Source of the DNA: an uncultured Clostridia bacterium
Lineage (GTDB): Bacteria; Bacillota; Clostridia; Lachnospirales; Anaerotignaceae
Length of the DNA: 13,926 bases
NCBI GenBank assembly: GCA_947036475.1
Contig: CAMQRG010000037.1
Location: 1-13,926 of the forward strand
Direction of reading: 5' to 3'
A model generated the notes under the pieces. The model was not told where the DNA came from. It made no database searches and saw nothing but the letters and a program-made list of their open reading frames with translations. Position 1 is the first letter of the stretch, and each line of letters starts with the position of its first letter. The position numbers and the translations under genes were made by a program. Positions 1-7,155 of this stretch are shown here, piece after piece.

Positions 1-61
1 TACTCTGAACGGCAACCAGAAATAATTTCTGACCGGAAAGGTAGAAAGAATGGATAACTGC

Positions 62-89
62 AAGGAGCCCCGAAAGGGGCTCCTTTTTT
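62..89 (+). terminator. Rho-independent terminator of an upstream plus-strand gene
   Basis: A perfect 10-bp stem (62-71 with 76-85) closed by a GAAA tetraloop is followed by a run of T (84-89). The T-run lies on the plus strand, so it ends a gene entering from before base 1. The tail of that gene may be the short open stretch ending in TAA at 23-25 (TLNGNQK), whose codons resemble the rest of the window. A second open frame ends at 55-57. The true one cannot be decided from so few codons. Confidence 0.9.
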
Positions 90-121
90 GCGTCCATATC
101 TGGAGGGGGCAATTCTGAATC

Positions 122-152
122 AAAAAAAACGGCAAAACAAAAGTTTTGCCGG
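122..152 (-). terminator. Rho-independent terminator of the mre-PBP2-minC operon
   Basis: On the minus strand a perfect 9-bp stem (143-151 with 130-138, 4-base loop) is followed by eight T residues (complement of 122-129). It lies about 50 bases after the minC stop codon. It faces the plus-strand terminator at 62-89, so two convergent transcripts end here. It shows that minC is the last gene of its operon. Confidence 0.92.
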
Positions 153-203
153 TTAGAGTCTGGGGTCGGGGCCGTTCCAATAAGACGTATGGAAACGACT
201 GTT

Positions 204-836
204 TTATGCCAAAGCCATCACGAAAATCTGTCCCTGCTGGATAAATGCATATTCAGGCGGCTTGGGGCCTTTTTTATTTTCCTCAGGAAAACGCGTGATG
301 ATATCCGCAATGCGCAGCTGCACAGGAGCCATATAAACAGCTGAGATGAAAGCGTCCGTCATGCCTTTGCAGCCTGCGTGTGCCATGCCTTTCAGCTGCC
401 CCAGAACAATGATGTTCCCGCTTGCCTTGATTTCCGCGCCGGGGTTTACGTCCCCCACAATGACAAGGCTGCCGTCAAATTCAATCTTCTGCCCGTTGCG
501 CAGGGAGCCTTTATGGAATTTCGTCAGGTTATGCGGAGCCATTTCCCTTTCCAGCAGGTCGGAAAGCTGTTTCAACTCGTTGTTTTCCGTTTTCAGGAAT
601 GTGATTTCCATAGAGGTATGCTCGGTGATGATTTGGAACAGTGTTTCTTCCTCCTCATCGGAAAAGCTGCGCCCCTTAAAGGCCAAAGAGGTCTTTACAT
701 TGTCGAAAAACTTCCCCGCTTCTTCGACTTTCTTTTCCAGCTGCTGGCAGAGTTCCTCGAAAGGCGCATCTGCATCAAACAGGACTGTTACGCCGTCTTT
801 TGTGCCTTTGAATATTACATAGTTTTCCTGATTCAT
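204..836 (-). CDS. minC: Septum site-determining protein MinC
   Basis: MinC is the cytoplasmic inhibitor of FtsZ polymerisation that, recruited to the membrane by MinD, stops division at the poles. The 210-residue product has the usual MinC length. Residues 1-100 form the alpha/beta N-terminal FtsZ-inhibiting domain. From about 108 the C-terminal right-handed beta-helix domain is recognisable by its glycine-spaced strands (SLRNGQKIEFDGSLVIVGDV, then GAEIKASGNIIVLGQLKGMAHAG-type repeats to about residue 155). RNGQ at 113-116 matches the RSGQ patch through which E. coli MinC binds MinD, so a MinD partner is expected. The start has an AGGAGGGG-type ribosome binding site at about 844-851. It begins 22 bases after the PBP2 gene and is probably cotranscribed with it. 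Oddly, minD and minE do not follow; a terminator does. Confidence 0.95.
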   Translation of the reverse strand: MNQENYVIFKGTKDGVTVLFDADAPFEELCQQLEKKVEEAGKFFDNVKTSLAFKGRSFSDEEEETLFQIITEHTSMEITFLKTENNELKQLSDLLEREMAPHNLTKFHKGSLRNGQKIEFDGSLVIVGDVNPGAEIKASGNIIVLGQLKGMAHAGCKGMTDAFISAVYMAPVQLRIADIITRFPEENKKGPKPPEYAFIQQGQIFVMALA

Positions 837-858
837 ACTTTTTCCCCTCCTGTGTAAC

Positions 859-3708
859 TTATTCTGCTAATATGGTCTGCATTGCCGTATTCTGCGGCTG
901 GTAATCCAGCCCGAGGTATTCCCGTATAATGGACTTGGCGACTTCCTGCGCAAGCGCGCCGCTGCCTTCGCCAAACGGAATCATGACTGTTATGGCGATT
1001 TGCGGGTCATCAACCGGGGCAAAGCAGACAAACCATGTATGAGAACTTCTGTTTTTATCCTCTTCCGCTGTGCCTGTTTTTACTGCGACTTCCACAGGAA
1101 GGTCGTCAAACTGGCGGCGGAGCGTGCCGCGGCTGCCATAGGCAACAAGCCGCATCCCTTCGTAAACCGTCTGCAAATTTTCCTCCTGAAAGGTCGTGAC
1201 ATTTTCCACAGTTTCATCTGTCTGCTGATAAAGGCTGCCGTCAGCGTTCTGGATATGGTCTACCATATGCAGCTTGTAAAGCGTGCCGCCGTTGGCAAGC
1301 GTGGAAATATATTTTGTAATCTGCGCCGGCGTGTAGCTGTTTACGGACTGGCCGATGATGGTTCGTATGGTATCGCCGTCTGTCCAGCGGGTTCGGCTCG
1401 TGCTTGCGTCAGGGTTGAGCGTTTTGACCGCGCGTTCCTTATTATAAGGTGACGCCATTGTCGGCCCGTATTCGTCCAGCTCCAACCCTGTGAAGGTATT
1501 CAGCCCGAATGCTGCCATGTATTCGTTCAGCGTTGTGATGGATTCTATTGTGCCGCCGTTTTCAGCATTGCCCATGCGGTAAGCCAGTTCGTAAAAGAAG
1601 TAGTTGCAGGAAACCTCAAGTGCATGAGCTACTGTGAGGCTGCCATGGTTGCCGCCTGTGTTGCTGTAAATCCAGCAGCGGGCGTATGGAAAGCCTGTAT
1701 CGGTGAAAATACCCTTATCCTGAATAACGGTGTTTTGGGTGATTGTTCCGGTTTCCAGCCCGGCCAGCGCGGAAATCATTTTGAATGTAGAGCCGGGGGC
1801 TTTTTTCTGCTTCAAAGGGCGGTTGACCAGCGGCGTGTTAGTATCCTCCAAAAGACTGTTATAATACGAATTATTGAATGTATTGACCAGTTCATTGTTA
1901 TCATAAGAGGGATAGGCCACGCTTGCCAGCACCTGCCCGCTGCCCACCTGCGAAACGAACACAGAGCCTGTCGAGGGGTCAAGTGCGGTTTCGCCGGGGG
2001 TAAGGTCGCCGCTTTGCAGTTTGTTCAATATAACGGTCAGCGGGCCCATTGCCCCGCTTGCAACGGCGTTCCGCTCCTCGTCCGTCAGAGTGATAACGCC
2101 CTGTTCCGCCATAATCAGTATGAACTGACGCGGCGGTATTGTCCCGCGGGATACGCCGTCCAGCAGGAAATTCTGCACAGCGGTAACGGCATCGTCCTGC
2201 TCAGGGTCAAATTCCGGCTCGGAGGTGAGGAAACGTTCATACAGTGCGCGCTGCTCACCGCCCTCTGCCCGCATCAGCTTGGAGGAGGAAATGTGGTTTG
2301 CGCTAATCATTGTAGAAAACAGTTCTGCCGTAGAAACAGCGTTTTTCCCTGAGGTCGTCAGCTTGGATACAATGGCGTTTTTCAGCTGGTTTTCCAGTGC
2401 ATCAAAAGCAGTTTTCTGAAGTTCGCTGTCCAGCGTCAGGAAAAGGTCTTTTCCGGCGATGGGGTCTGTGGCGTCGATGACGCTCATGCGACGCCCCTGA
2501 CTGTCAACTTCGATTTCGACTTTTCCGTCTACGCCGTTCAGCTGGCGTTCATAAAGCCGTTCCATGCCGTCCTGTCCGACGATGTCCGTTGTGGTATACA
2601 GCGGGGAGCCGTCGGGAGCAAGGTCATCTTTATACAGCGGGTAGTCGTTTTCCGTCATCTGGCGGATATAGCCCAGAATATGGGAAAAATATTTCCCCTG
2701 TGGGTATTCCCGAAGGGAAACCGTACTGATTGTTACGCCGGGGAAAATATCCTGATTTTCCTCTACATAGGCAAGCGTTTTATCGCTGACAACAGTGGCA
2801 ATCGTGACGGATTGGAACTGCTGATAGCGTTTCAGAAAAAGGGAATAGCGGATTCCAAGCGTATCGCGGGTGAGCTGTTCAGGCAGGCCCTCAGGCAGAC
2901 CGAAATAATCCCGCAGATAATCCAGCGTTTGCAGGGAATCATATTGCAGCTGTTCCTCTTCCATCTGCATACTTTCTTTCCAGTTTTTTTCACGTGCAGC
3001 GTTTTCGTTAAACTGGAAGGAATAGGGGTATTCCCGTTCCAATGGGAGTTCATCGGAAAAAGTTTCACCGAAGCCGCTCAGTTTCATTGCCAGCGTCAAA
3101 GCCATAATATTCCGGTCTCCGCTCAGGGCGATGGAAAGATATGTCCGTTTCTGGTTGGGCGGCAGCGTTTCGGGGACGTTATACTGCTCCATCAGGTAAT
3201 CCAGACATTCCCCGGCAGTCATTTCCAGCTGTTTTTTCTTCAGCCCGATGGAACTTTTCCAGCGGGTTTCCTGCCGCTCCCGTTCCTCCGCCGTTCCTGT
3301 GAAGGTAAAGGAATAGGGCGCGCGTGATGTGATGGGGAGGGAATCGACCTGCGTGCTGCCGTTTGCCTGAAGATAATCCACCAATGCACCGATAAGCGCA
3401 CGTTCCTCCTCGTCAGAAAATTCCTGCGTAACGCCGCCGTCCACCTGCACACTGTATGCCACGCGGTTGACCGCAAGCGGCCTGCCGTAGCGGTCGTATA
3501 TTCCGCCGCGGGAAGCAGGGACGTTCAGCTGTCTTGATGTGCTGACCATAACGGATTCCCGGTATTCCTCGCCATGTACAATCTGTAACGAAAACAGGCG
3601 CAGGGCGATAGCCGAAAACATCACGATAATGCCGCAGAGCATTACGAATATTCTGTTTTTACATAAATCCAGAAAATGTTCCAGATACCGTTCCAAATAA
3701 TCTCTCAT
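859..3708 (-). CDS. mrdA: Penicillin-binding protein 2 (class B transpeptidase of the elongasome)
   Basis: This is a monofunctional D,D-transpeptidase that cross-links lateral-wall peptidoglycan with RodA and the MreBCD proteins. A single membrane anchor spans about residues 20-42. The dimerisation-domain motif RGGIYDRYGRPLA is at 67-79. The transpeptidase motifs are all present: STFK at 640-643 (catalytic Ser640), SCN at 700-702 and KTGT at 877-880. The family position after mreD supports PBP2. At 949 residues it is much longer than the usual 600-700. The extra length comes from a duplicated segment (about 124-191 and 221-284) and an inserted, mostly helical stretch of about 140 residues (about 432-575) between TLDSELQ and the transpeptidase core. 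A GGGAGG ribosome binding site sits 5 bases before the ATG. The symbol mrdA/pbp2 is by family and context; a sporulation-specific paralogue is less likely here. Confidence 0.93.
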   Translation of the reverse strand: MRDYLERYLEHFLDLCKNRIFVMLCGIIVMFSAIALRLFSLQIVHGEEYRESVMVSTSRQLNVPASRGGIYDRYGRPLAVNRVAYSVQVDGGVTQEFSDEEERALIGALVDYLQANGSTQVDSLPITSRAPYSFTFTGTAEERERQETRWKSSIGLKKKQLEMTAGECLDYLMEQYNVPETLPPNQKRTYLSIALSGDRNIMALTLAMKLSGFGETFSDELPLEREYPYSFQFNENAAREKNWKESMQMEEEQLQYDSLQTLDYLRDYFGLPEGLPEQLTRDTLGIRYSLFLKRYQQFQSVTIATVVSDKTLAYVEENQDIFPGVTISTVSLREYPQGKYFSHILGYIRQMTENDYPLYKDDLAPDGSPLYTTTDIVGQDGMERLYERQLNGVDGKVEIEVDSQGRRMSVIDATDPIAGKDLFLTLDSELQKTAFDALENQLKNAIVSKLTTSGKNAVSTAELFSTMISANHISSSKLMRAEGGEQRALYERFLTSEPEFDPEQDDAVTAVQNFLLDGVSRGTIPPRQFILIMAEQGVITLTDEERNAVASGAMGPLTVILNKLQSGDLTPGETALDPSTGSVFVSQVGSGQVLASVAYPSYDNNELVNTFNNSYYNSLLEDTNTPLVNRPLKQKKAPGSTFKMISALAGLETGTITQNTVIQDKGIFTDTGFPYARCWIYSNTGGNHGSLTVAHALEVSCNYFFYELAYRMGNAENGGTIESITTLNEYMAAFGLNTFTGLELDEYGPTMASPYNKERAVKTLNPDASTSRTRWTDGDTIRTIIGQSVNSYTPAQITKYISTLANGGTLYKLHMVDHIQNADGSLYQQTDETVENVTTFQEENLQTVYEGMRLVAYGSRGTLRRQFDDLPVEVAVKTGTAEEDKNRSSHTWFVCFAPVDDPQIAITVMIPFGEGSGALAQEVAKSIIREYLGLDYQPQNTAMQTILAE

Positions 3709-3723
3709 CTATTCCTCCCGTAA

Positions 3724-3774
3724 CAGGGTATCAGAAATACCCTGCCTGCCGCAAAGGCATATATGCAAAGCGGC
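3724..3774 (-). other. Two intercistronic hairpins between mreD and the PBP2 gene
   Basis: The 69-base gap holds a perfect 8-bp hairpin (3724-3731 with 3737-3744) and a second structure: 5-bp arms GCCGC/GCGGC (3748-3752, 3770-3774) around the palindrome GCATATATGC (3757-3766). Neither has a T-run on the minus strand, so they are not classical terminators. They could act in mRNA processing or stability, or could slow polymerase; that is inference. Confidence 0.6.
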
Positions 3775-3777
3775 GAT

Positions 3778-4290
3778 TCAAAACAAGCGGTATTTATATT
3801 TTTCTTTCAATTCAAGCCAGTCGTTTACACCGAACAGTATTCGATAGATGGGGACGGTGATAACGGCGGTATATACCATTTCCGGCAGCATGACCTGAAA
3901 CAGAAAATAAAGCAGATTGCCCGTTCCCTGAAATACAAAGCCGGCCATATACACTGCGCCTTCGCACAGGCAGGCTGCAATGCTGCAAAACAGCACAGGC
4001 AGAAGGTAGTTTTCGCGGTAAAAATCACGCTGGCTGCGCCCGAACAGAACGGCAAGCACAGCATAGAGCAGGGCATACGCGCCGAGCGTACTGCCGAAAA
4101 AAATATCCTGCAAAAGCCCCGCGCCAATGCCAACGAACGCGCCTTCCCGGCTGCCGCGCAGAAGTGCATAGGAAACGGCAATAATCAGCGCGGTATTGGG
4201 CAGAACGCCGCGAATGGCAAACATATGGAGCAGCGTAGTCTGCAATATGAAATTGACAAGAACCATCAGGGCCGTAATCAATAGCCTCAT
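3778..4290 (-). CDS. mreD: Rod shape-determining protein MreD
   Basis: MreD is the polytopic inner-membrane member of the elongasome and works with MreC and MreB in positioning lateral-wall synthesis. The 170-residue product is almost entirely hydrophobic, with about five membrane segments. It shows the family features of an N-terminal helix (MRLLITALMVLVNFILQTTL) and the GxxxGLLQDIFFGSTLGAYAL region at about 54-74. Its start overlaps the mreC stop by four bases (ATGA at 4290-4287), which implies translational coupling. A GGAGG site lies 7-8 bases upstream inside mreC. MreD sequences diverge quickly, so identification relies on the hydropathy pattern, this loop motif and the gene order. Confidence 0.93.
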   Translation of the reverse strand: MRLLITALMVLVNFILQTTLLHMFAIRGVLPNTALIIAVSYALLRGSREGAFVGIGAGLLQDIFFGSTLGAYALLYAVLAVLFGRSQRDFYRENYLLPVLFCSIAACLCEGAVYMAGFVFQGTGNLLYFLFQVMLPEMVYTAVITVPIYRILFGVNDWLELKEKYKYRLF

Positions 4291-5162
4291 GGGGTATCCT
4301 CCGTTTGATTTTCCAGCTGTATGGTTTCCCCGCTGCTGCCCTTGCTGACAGCGAGTATGGTAGTCAGGTGCTTCAAATCCACGAAAGGCTCGATGATGGC
4401 GTATTTTGTCAGCCCGTTCGGGTCTGTTTCAAGTTCTGCCACTTTGCCGATGGGGATTCCGGCAGGGTAGATATCGGAAAGGTGGGAAGTCACGATTTCA
4501 TCGCCTACCATAATTTCCGCTTCTCCGTCGATGTATTCCATAGTGCACAGGCCTTCGTTCAAAAGCGTGTAACTGCCCTTGACAACGCCGAGGTCGCCTG
4601 TGCGCAGGCTCATGGCAGGGACAGAACTCCGGCTGTCCAGTATGGACTGCGCGCTGGAATAGGTCAGCCCGCTTTCCAGCACTTTGCCGACAAGTCCCTC
4701 CGGCGCGATGAGCACCATATTGGCGGTCATCTGGTCTTTTGTGCCTTTGTCGATTGTAAAAACATCGTACCATACGCCGGGGTCTTTGGCGATGACAGAT
4801 GTGCCTGTGCTTTCCAGCTCAGGATAACGCTGGGCAATGTCCAGCAGGGCGGAAAGGCGTTTGTTTTCCTCGTCATAGAGCGAAAGACGCTTATTTTCCG
4901 CCAAAAGGTCCGCGATTTGGGTTTTCAGCTCCTCGTTTTCTGTTTTCAGGTCCCGTTTTTCGCGGGCAGAGGTGATGCTTGTGTTTACCCAGCTGCTGAT
5001 GCCTGTTGTCAGGTCCTGAAAGGGCGTGACAACAACGCCGATGGCACTTTCCAGCAGTGTGGCGTTTATGTTTTTCCAGCTTGCGGCTACGGCAACGATG
5101 ACGAGCACAAGCGTAACCGCGCGGATAATATGCTTTTTATGGCGTTCCAGGAACTGCTGCAA
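4287..5162 (-). CDS. mreC: Cell shape-determining protein MreC
   Basis: MreC is a bitopic membrane protein whose extracytoplasmic part binds PBP2 and activates the elongation machinery. I place the start at a TTG codon (5162-5160), giving 291 residues. A perfect-looking AAGGAGC site lies 7 bases upstream and the protein then begins LQQFLERHKKHIIRAVTLVL, the expected short cytoplasmic tail followed by a membrane helix (about 11-28). A coiled coil covers about residues 66-108 (EKRDLKTENEELKTQIADLL, then heptads). The beta-barrel core runs from about 120 to 270, with the family pattern APEGLVGKV at 153-161. An in-frame ATG at 5366 would add 68 residues, but that stretch is translated from the intergenic repeat and should not be annotated as protein. 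Confidence 0.93.
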   Translation of the reverse strand: MQQFLERHKKHIIRAVTLVLVIVAVAASWKNINATLLESAIGVVVTPFQDLTTGISSWVNTSITSAREKRDLKTENEELKTQIADLLAENKRLSLYDEENKRLSALLDIAQRYPELESTGTSVIAKDPGVWYDVFTIDKGTKDQMTANMVLIAPEGLVGKVLESGLTYSSAQSILDSRSSVPAMSLRTGDLGVVKGSYTLLNEGLCTMEYIDGEAEIMVGDEIVTSHLSDIYPAGIPIGKVAELETDPNGLTKYAIIEPFVDLKHLTTILAVSKGSSGETIQLENQTEDTP

Positions 5163-5189
5163 AACGAACGCTCCTTTCAATGGCTTTGG

Positions 5190-5275
5190 AAATCTTGGGG
5201 CTTTGCTCCAAACCCCACAAGGGGGCACCGCCCCCTTGACCCGGGATTGCCATCGCATTTCATGCGATGGAGATA
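5190..5275 (-). repeat. Three-hairpin intergenic repeat, copy 1 (between mreB and mreC)
   Basis: Read on the minus strand this spacer has three consecutive stems: CCATCGCA/TGCGATGG extended to 9 bp (5250-5258 with 5262-5270), CAAGGGGGC/GCCCCCTTG (5218-5226 with 5230-5238) and TTGGGGC/GCTCCAA with one G-T pair (5195-5201 with 5205-5211). Its order, spacers and flanks align with the copy at 11555-11640 in opposite genomic orientation. It lies inside an operon, just before the mreC ribosome binding site. No T-run follows. Confidence 0.8.
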
Positions 5276-5280
5276 AATTT

Positions 5281-5367
5281 TTATATAGACGTTCCCACCG
5301 CATGAATGTGCGGTGAAAAAAGGTCAAAAGATGAAATTCCTTGCGGAGTATGGGGCAGGCCCCCATA
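5281..5367 (-). repeat. Degenerate intergenic repeat adjoining copy 1
   Basis: Directly after mreB a 7-bp hairpin TATGGGG/CCCCATA (5349-5355 with 5361-5367) is followed on the minus strand by ACTCCGC, as in the copy downstream of rpoN (CCTCCGC). A second 7-bp hairpin CACCGCA/TGCGGTG lies at 5296-5302 with 5309-5315. The middle stem of the family is missing. It faces copy 1, so the mreB-mreC gap seems to hold an inverted pair. Membership in the family is inference from the short shared flank and stem order. Confidence 0.45.
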
Positions 5368-5378
5368 GTCTTCAGGTT

Positions 5379-6407
5379 TTAGAAAATCGGTTTTCTGGGC
5401 GAAACGAGTACGGATTTCAGCGTGTCAATGTGCTCCAGAACAAGTCCTGTGCCCAAAGCGACGCAGTTCAGAGGTTCGTTTGCAATATTCACTGGCATAC
5501 CTGTTTCTGACGTAATCAGTTCGTCAAGCCCGCGCAGTAGCGCGCCGCCGCCCGTCAGTGTGATACCGTATTCCATGATATCTGCCGCAAGTTCCGGCGG
5601 CGTCGCTTCCAGCGTCTGTTTGATGCTGTCGATAATGGAGCCGACAGGCTCGCTCAAAGCCTCGCGGATATGGATAGAGTTGACCTCTATCGTTTTGGGC
5701 AGACCGCTCAGCAGGTCGCGCCCGCGTATTTCCATTTTTTCTTCCCGTTCCAGAGGAAACGCGGAGCCGATGGTGATTTTGATTTCCTCTGCAGTACGGT
5801 CGCCAATGGCAAGGTTAAACTCACGCTTGATGTAGTTGACAATGGCGTTGTCCAAAGCGTCGCCCGCTACGCGCAGGGACGTGCTTGTGACGATGCCGCC
5901 GAGGGAAATGACTGCAACTTCACTCGTGCCGCCGCCGATATCTACAACCATGCTGCCTGTCGGGTCGGCTACGGGCAGCCCCGCGCCGATGGACGCCGCC
6001 ATGGGTTCCTCAATCAGATAGGTGTCCTTGTCTTTTGAACCGGCGGCAACAGCCGCCTCCATGACTGCACGCTTTTCCACTTCTGTTACGCCGGAGGGCA
6101 CACAGATGACAATGCGCGGTTTTGGTCCGAACATGGAACGGACATATGCTTTATTGATAAAATAGCGCAGCATTGCCTGCGTTACGTCAAAATCCGCAAT
6201 AACGCCGTCTTTCATCGGGCGGATTGCCACAATGTTGCCGGGCGTGCGGCCAATCATATCTTTTGCTTCGTTGCCAACGGCAAGAACTTCTTTTGTCTGT
6301 GTATTGATAGCGACAACGGAAGGCTCATTTACGATAATGCCTTTTTCCTTCATATATACCAGCGTGTTTGCGGTGCCAAGGTCGATACCCATATCTTTGG
6401 AAAACAT
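5379..6407 (-). CDS. mreB: Rod shape-determining actin homologue MreB
   Basis: MreB is the actin-like ATPase that forms membrane-associated filaments orienting elongasome movement. The 342-residue product has standard length and all nucleotide-site signatures: phosphate-1 loop DLGTANT at 9-15, the IEEPMAASIGAG segment at 132-143 with the catalytic glutamate region, phosphate-2 loop VDIGGGTSE at 155-163, and adenosine motif GITLTGGGALLRG at 281-293. The start is preceded by AAAGGGG six bases upstream. It is the first gene of the operon, with a promoter at 6546-6574 and a leader of about 130 bases. A radC gene, often found just upstream in Clostridia, is absent; the DUF4321 gene is the neighbour. 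Confidence 0.98.
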   Translation of the reverse strand: MFSKDMGIDLGTANTLVYMKEKGIIVNEPSVVAINTQTKEVLAVGNEAKDMIGRTPGNIVAIRPMKDGVIADFDVTQAMLRYFINKAYVRSMFGPKPRIVICVPSGVTEVEKRAVMEAAVAAGSKDKDTYLIEEPMAASIGAGLPVADPTGSMVVDIGGGTSEVAVISLGGIVTSTSLRVAGDALDNAIVNYIKREFNLAIGDRTAEEIKITIGSAFPLEREEKMEIRGRDLLSGLPKTIEVNSIHIREALSEPVGSIIDSIKQTLEATPPELAADIMEYGITLTGGGALLRGLDELITSETGMPVNIANEPLNCVALGTGLVLEHIDTLKSVLVSPRKPIF

Positions 6408-6545
6408 AATTTACCCCTTTCACTATGCATCAGCCGCCCTGCGGGCGTGCGTTGGATTTCAGTTCATTTTGATTGTTTTTTCATGTGTTTTTGATACTTT
6501 TTGACTGTTTTTTTCATGGATACTGAAAATTTTGCCTTATATTTT

Positions 6546-6574
6546 ATCATACATCTTTTTGCTTGTTTTTTCAA
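6546..6574 (-). promoter_or_regulatory. Sigma-A promoter of the mreB operon
   Basis: On the minus strand TTGAAA (6574-6569) and TATGAT (6551-6546) are separated by exactly 17 bases, in an A+T-rich tract just upstream of mreB. Predicted transcription start is near 6539, giving a leader of about 130 bases that contains a small GC hairpin (6435-6439 with 6443-6447) and A-rich repeats. Upstream of the -35 lie a direct repeat AGACGCG (6579-6585 and 6614-6620) and the palindrome TTCTTAAGAA (6599-6608), which could be regulator sites. Confidence 0.75.
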
Positions 6575-6638
6575 GAAAAGACGCGTATATTTTGGAATTT
6601 CTTAAGAACTGCGAGACGCGCAAAGCTCCCCGGTTATT

Positions 6639-6899
6639 TCACAACCGGCGGTAGAGAAAAAACGCCAGTACGATGCCGATAAGTCCGGCAATGGTAAAGC
6701 GTATGGTAAAGCCGAACTGCAGCGTCAGCACGCCAAGGTCCAGCACAAGCGGTGTGGTCAGCCCGAAACTGCTGCCATACGCCAGCCAGCCCAGCCCGGA
6801 AAATCCTCCGAACAGGCTGGCAAAAAATCCTCCCAAAACAACCCCTGCCAAAAGCAGGAGCAGCAAAACCCATATATTCTGCGGTGAATGTCCCTTCAT
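6639..6899 (-). CDS. DUF4321 family small membrane protein
   Basis: The 86-residue product has two hydrophobic segments: about residues 10-33 (a leucine/glycine-rich helix) and about 60-84, ending FFLYRRL. The central PLVLDLGVLTLQFGFTIRF pattern and the terminal GLIGIVLAFFLYRRL pattern are those I associate with DUF4321, a family of unknown function commonly found beside maf, radC and mreB in Clostridia. I chose the ATG at 6899 rather than the TTG at 6920 because a strong AAGGAGG ribosome binding site lies between them, 11 bases before the ATG. It has its own promoter at 7022-7050. A 6-bp hairpin (6630-6635 with 6643-6648) overlaps the stop codon but has no T-run, so some read-through toward mreB is possible. 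Confidence 0.85.
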   Translation of the reverse strand: MKGHSPQNIWVLLLLLLAGVVLGGFFASLFGGFSGLGWLAYGSSFGLTTPLVLDLGVLTLQFGFTIRFTIAGLIGIVLAFFLYRRL

Positions 6900-7021
6900 A
6901 CTCTGATTGTCCTCCTTCAATAGATGCCGCCATACTCTCTATCAGCATAGCCGAAAAACAGCTGTTTTTTACTATTCGTTGTTGTAAAAATATGCAGTAA
7001 TGGAAAAAAATTGTTTTAACG

Positions 7022-7050
7022 AGTATAGCACATCTTTCCGGAAGGGTAAA
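7022..7050 (-). promoter_or_regulatory. Extended -10 promoter of the DUF4321 gene
   Basis: On the minus strand TATACT (7027-7022) is preceded by TGC, giving the extended -10 form, and TTTACC (7050-7045) lies 17 bases upstream as a weak -35. Transcription would start near 7015, leaving a leader of about 115 bases. In that leader I see no clear riboswitch or terminator. Confidence 0.65.
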
Positions 7051-7055
7051 GGAAC

Positions 7056-7118
7056 AAAAAAACGCCTCCTTCCTGTTTCATGCGGAAAATGCACGAAAAA
7101 CAGAGAAAGGAGCCGCTT
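7056..7118 (-). terminator. Terminator after the 140-residue membrane protein gene
   Basis: On the minus strand an imperfect stem of about 14 bp (about 7100-7114 paired with 7065-7078, enclosing a smaller TGC/GCA stem) ends in GCG and seven T residues (complement of 7056-7062), about 40 bases after the stop codon at 7156. A run of five T on the plus side (7117-7121) means it might also work in the other direction. Confidence 0.75.
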
Positions 7119-7155
7119 TTTGAAACAGTATGTTGTTTTGCGCCTGAAATTCTGT

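Noticed and set aside
4305..5276. Plus-strand open frame of 323 codons opposite mreC
   Set aside because: It is a shadow of mreC and of the intergenic repeat; the minus strand encodes a recognisable MreC.
6634..6948. Alternative minus-strand frame of 104 codons overlapping the DUF4321 gene
   Set aside because: It is out of frame with the DUF4321 product, has no ribosome binding site at its start, and its translation matches nothing I recognise.
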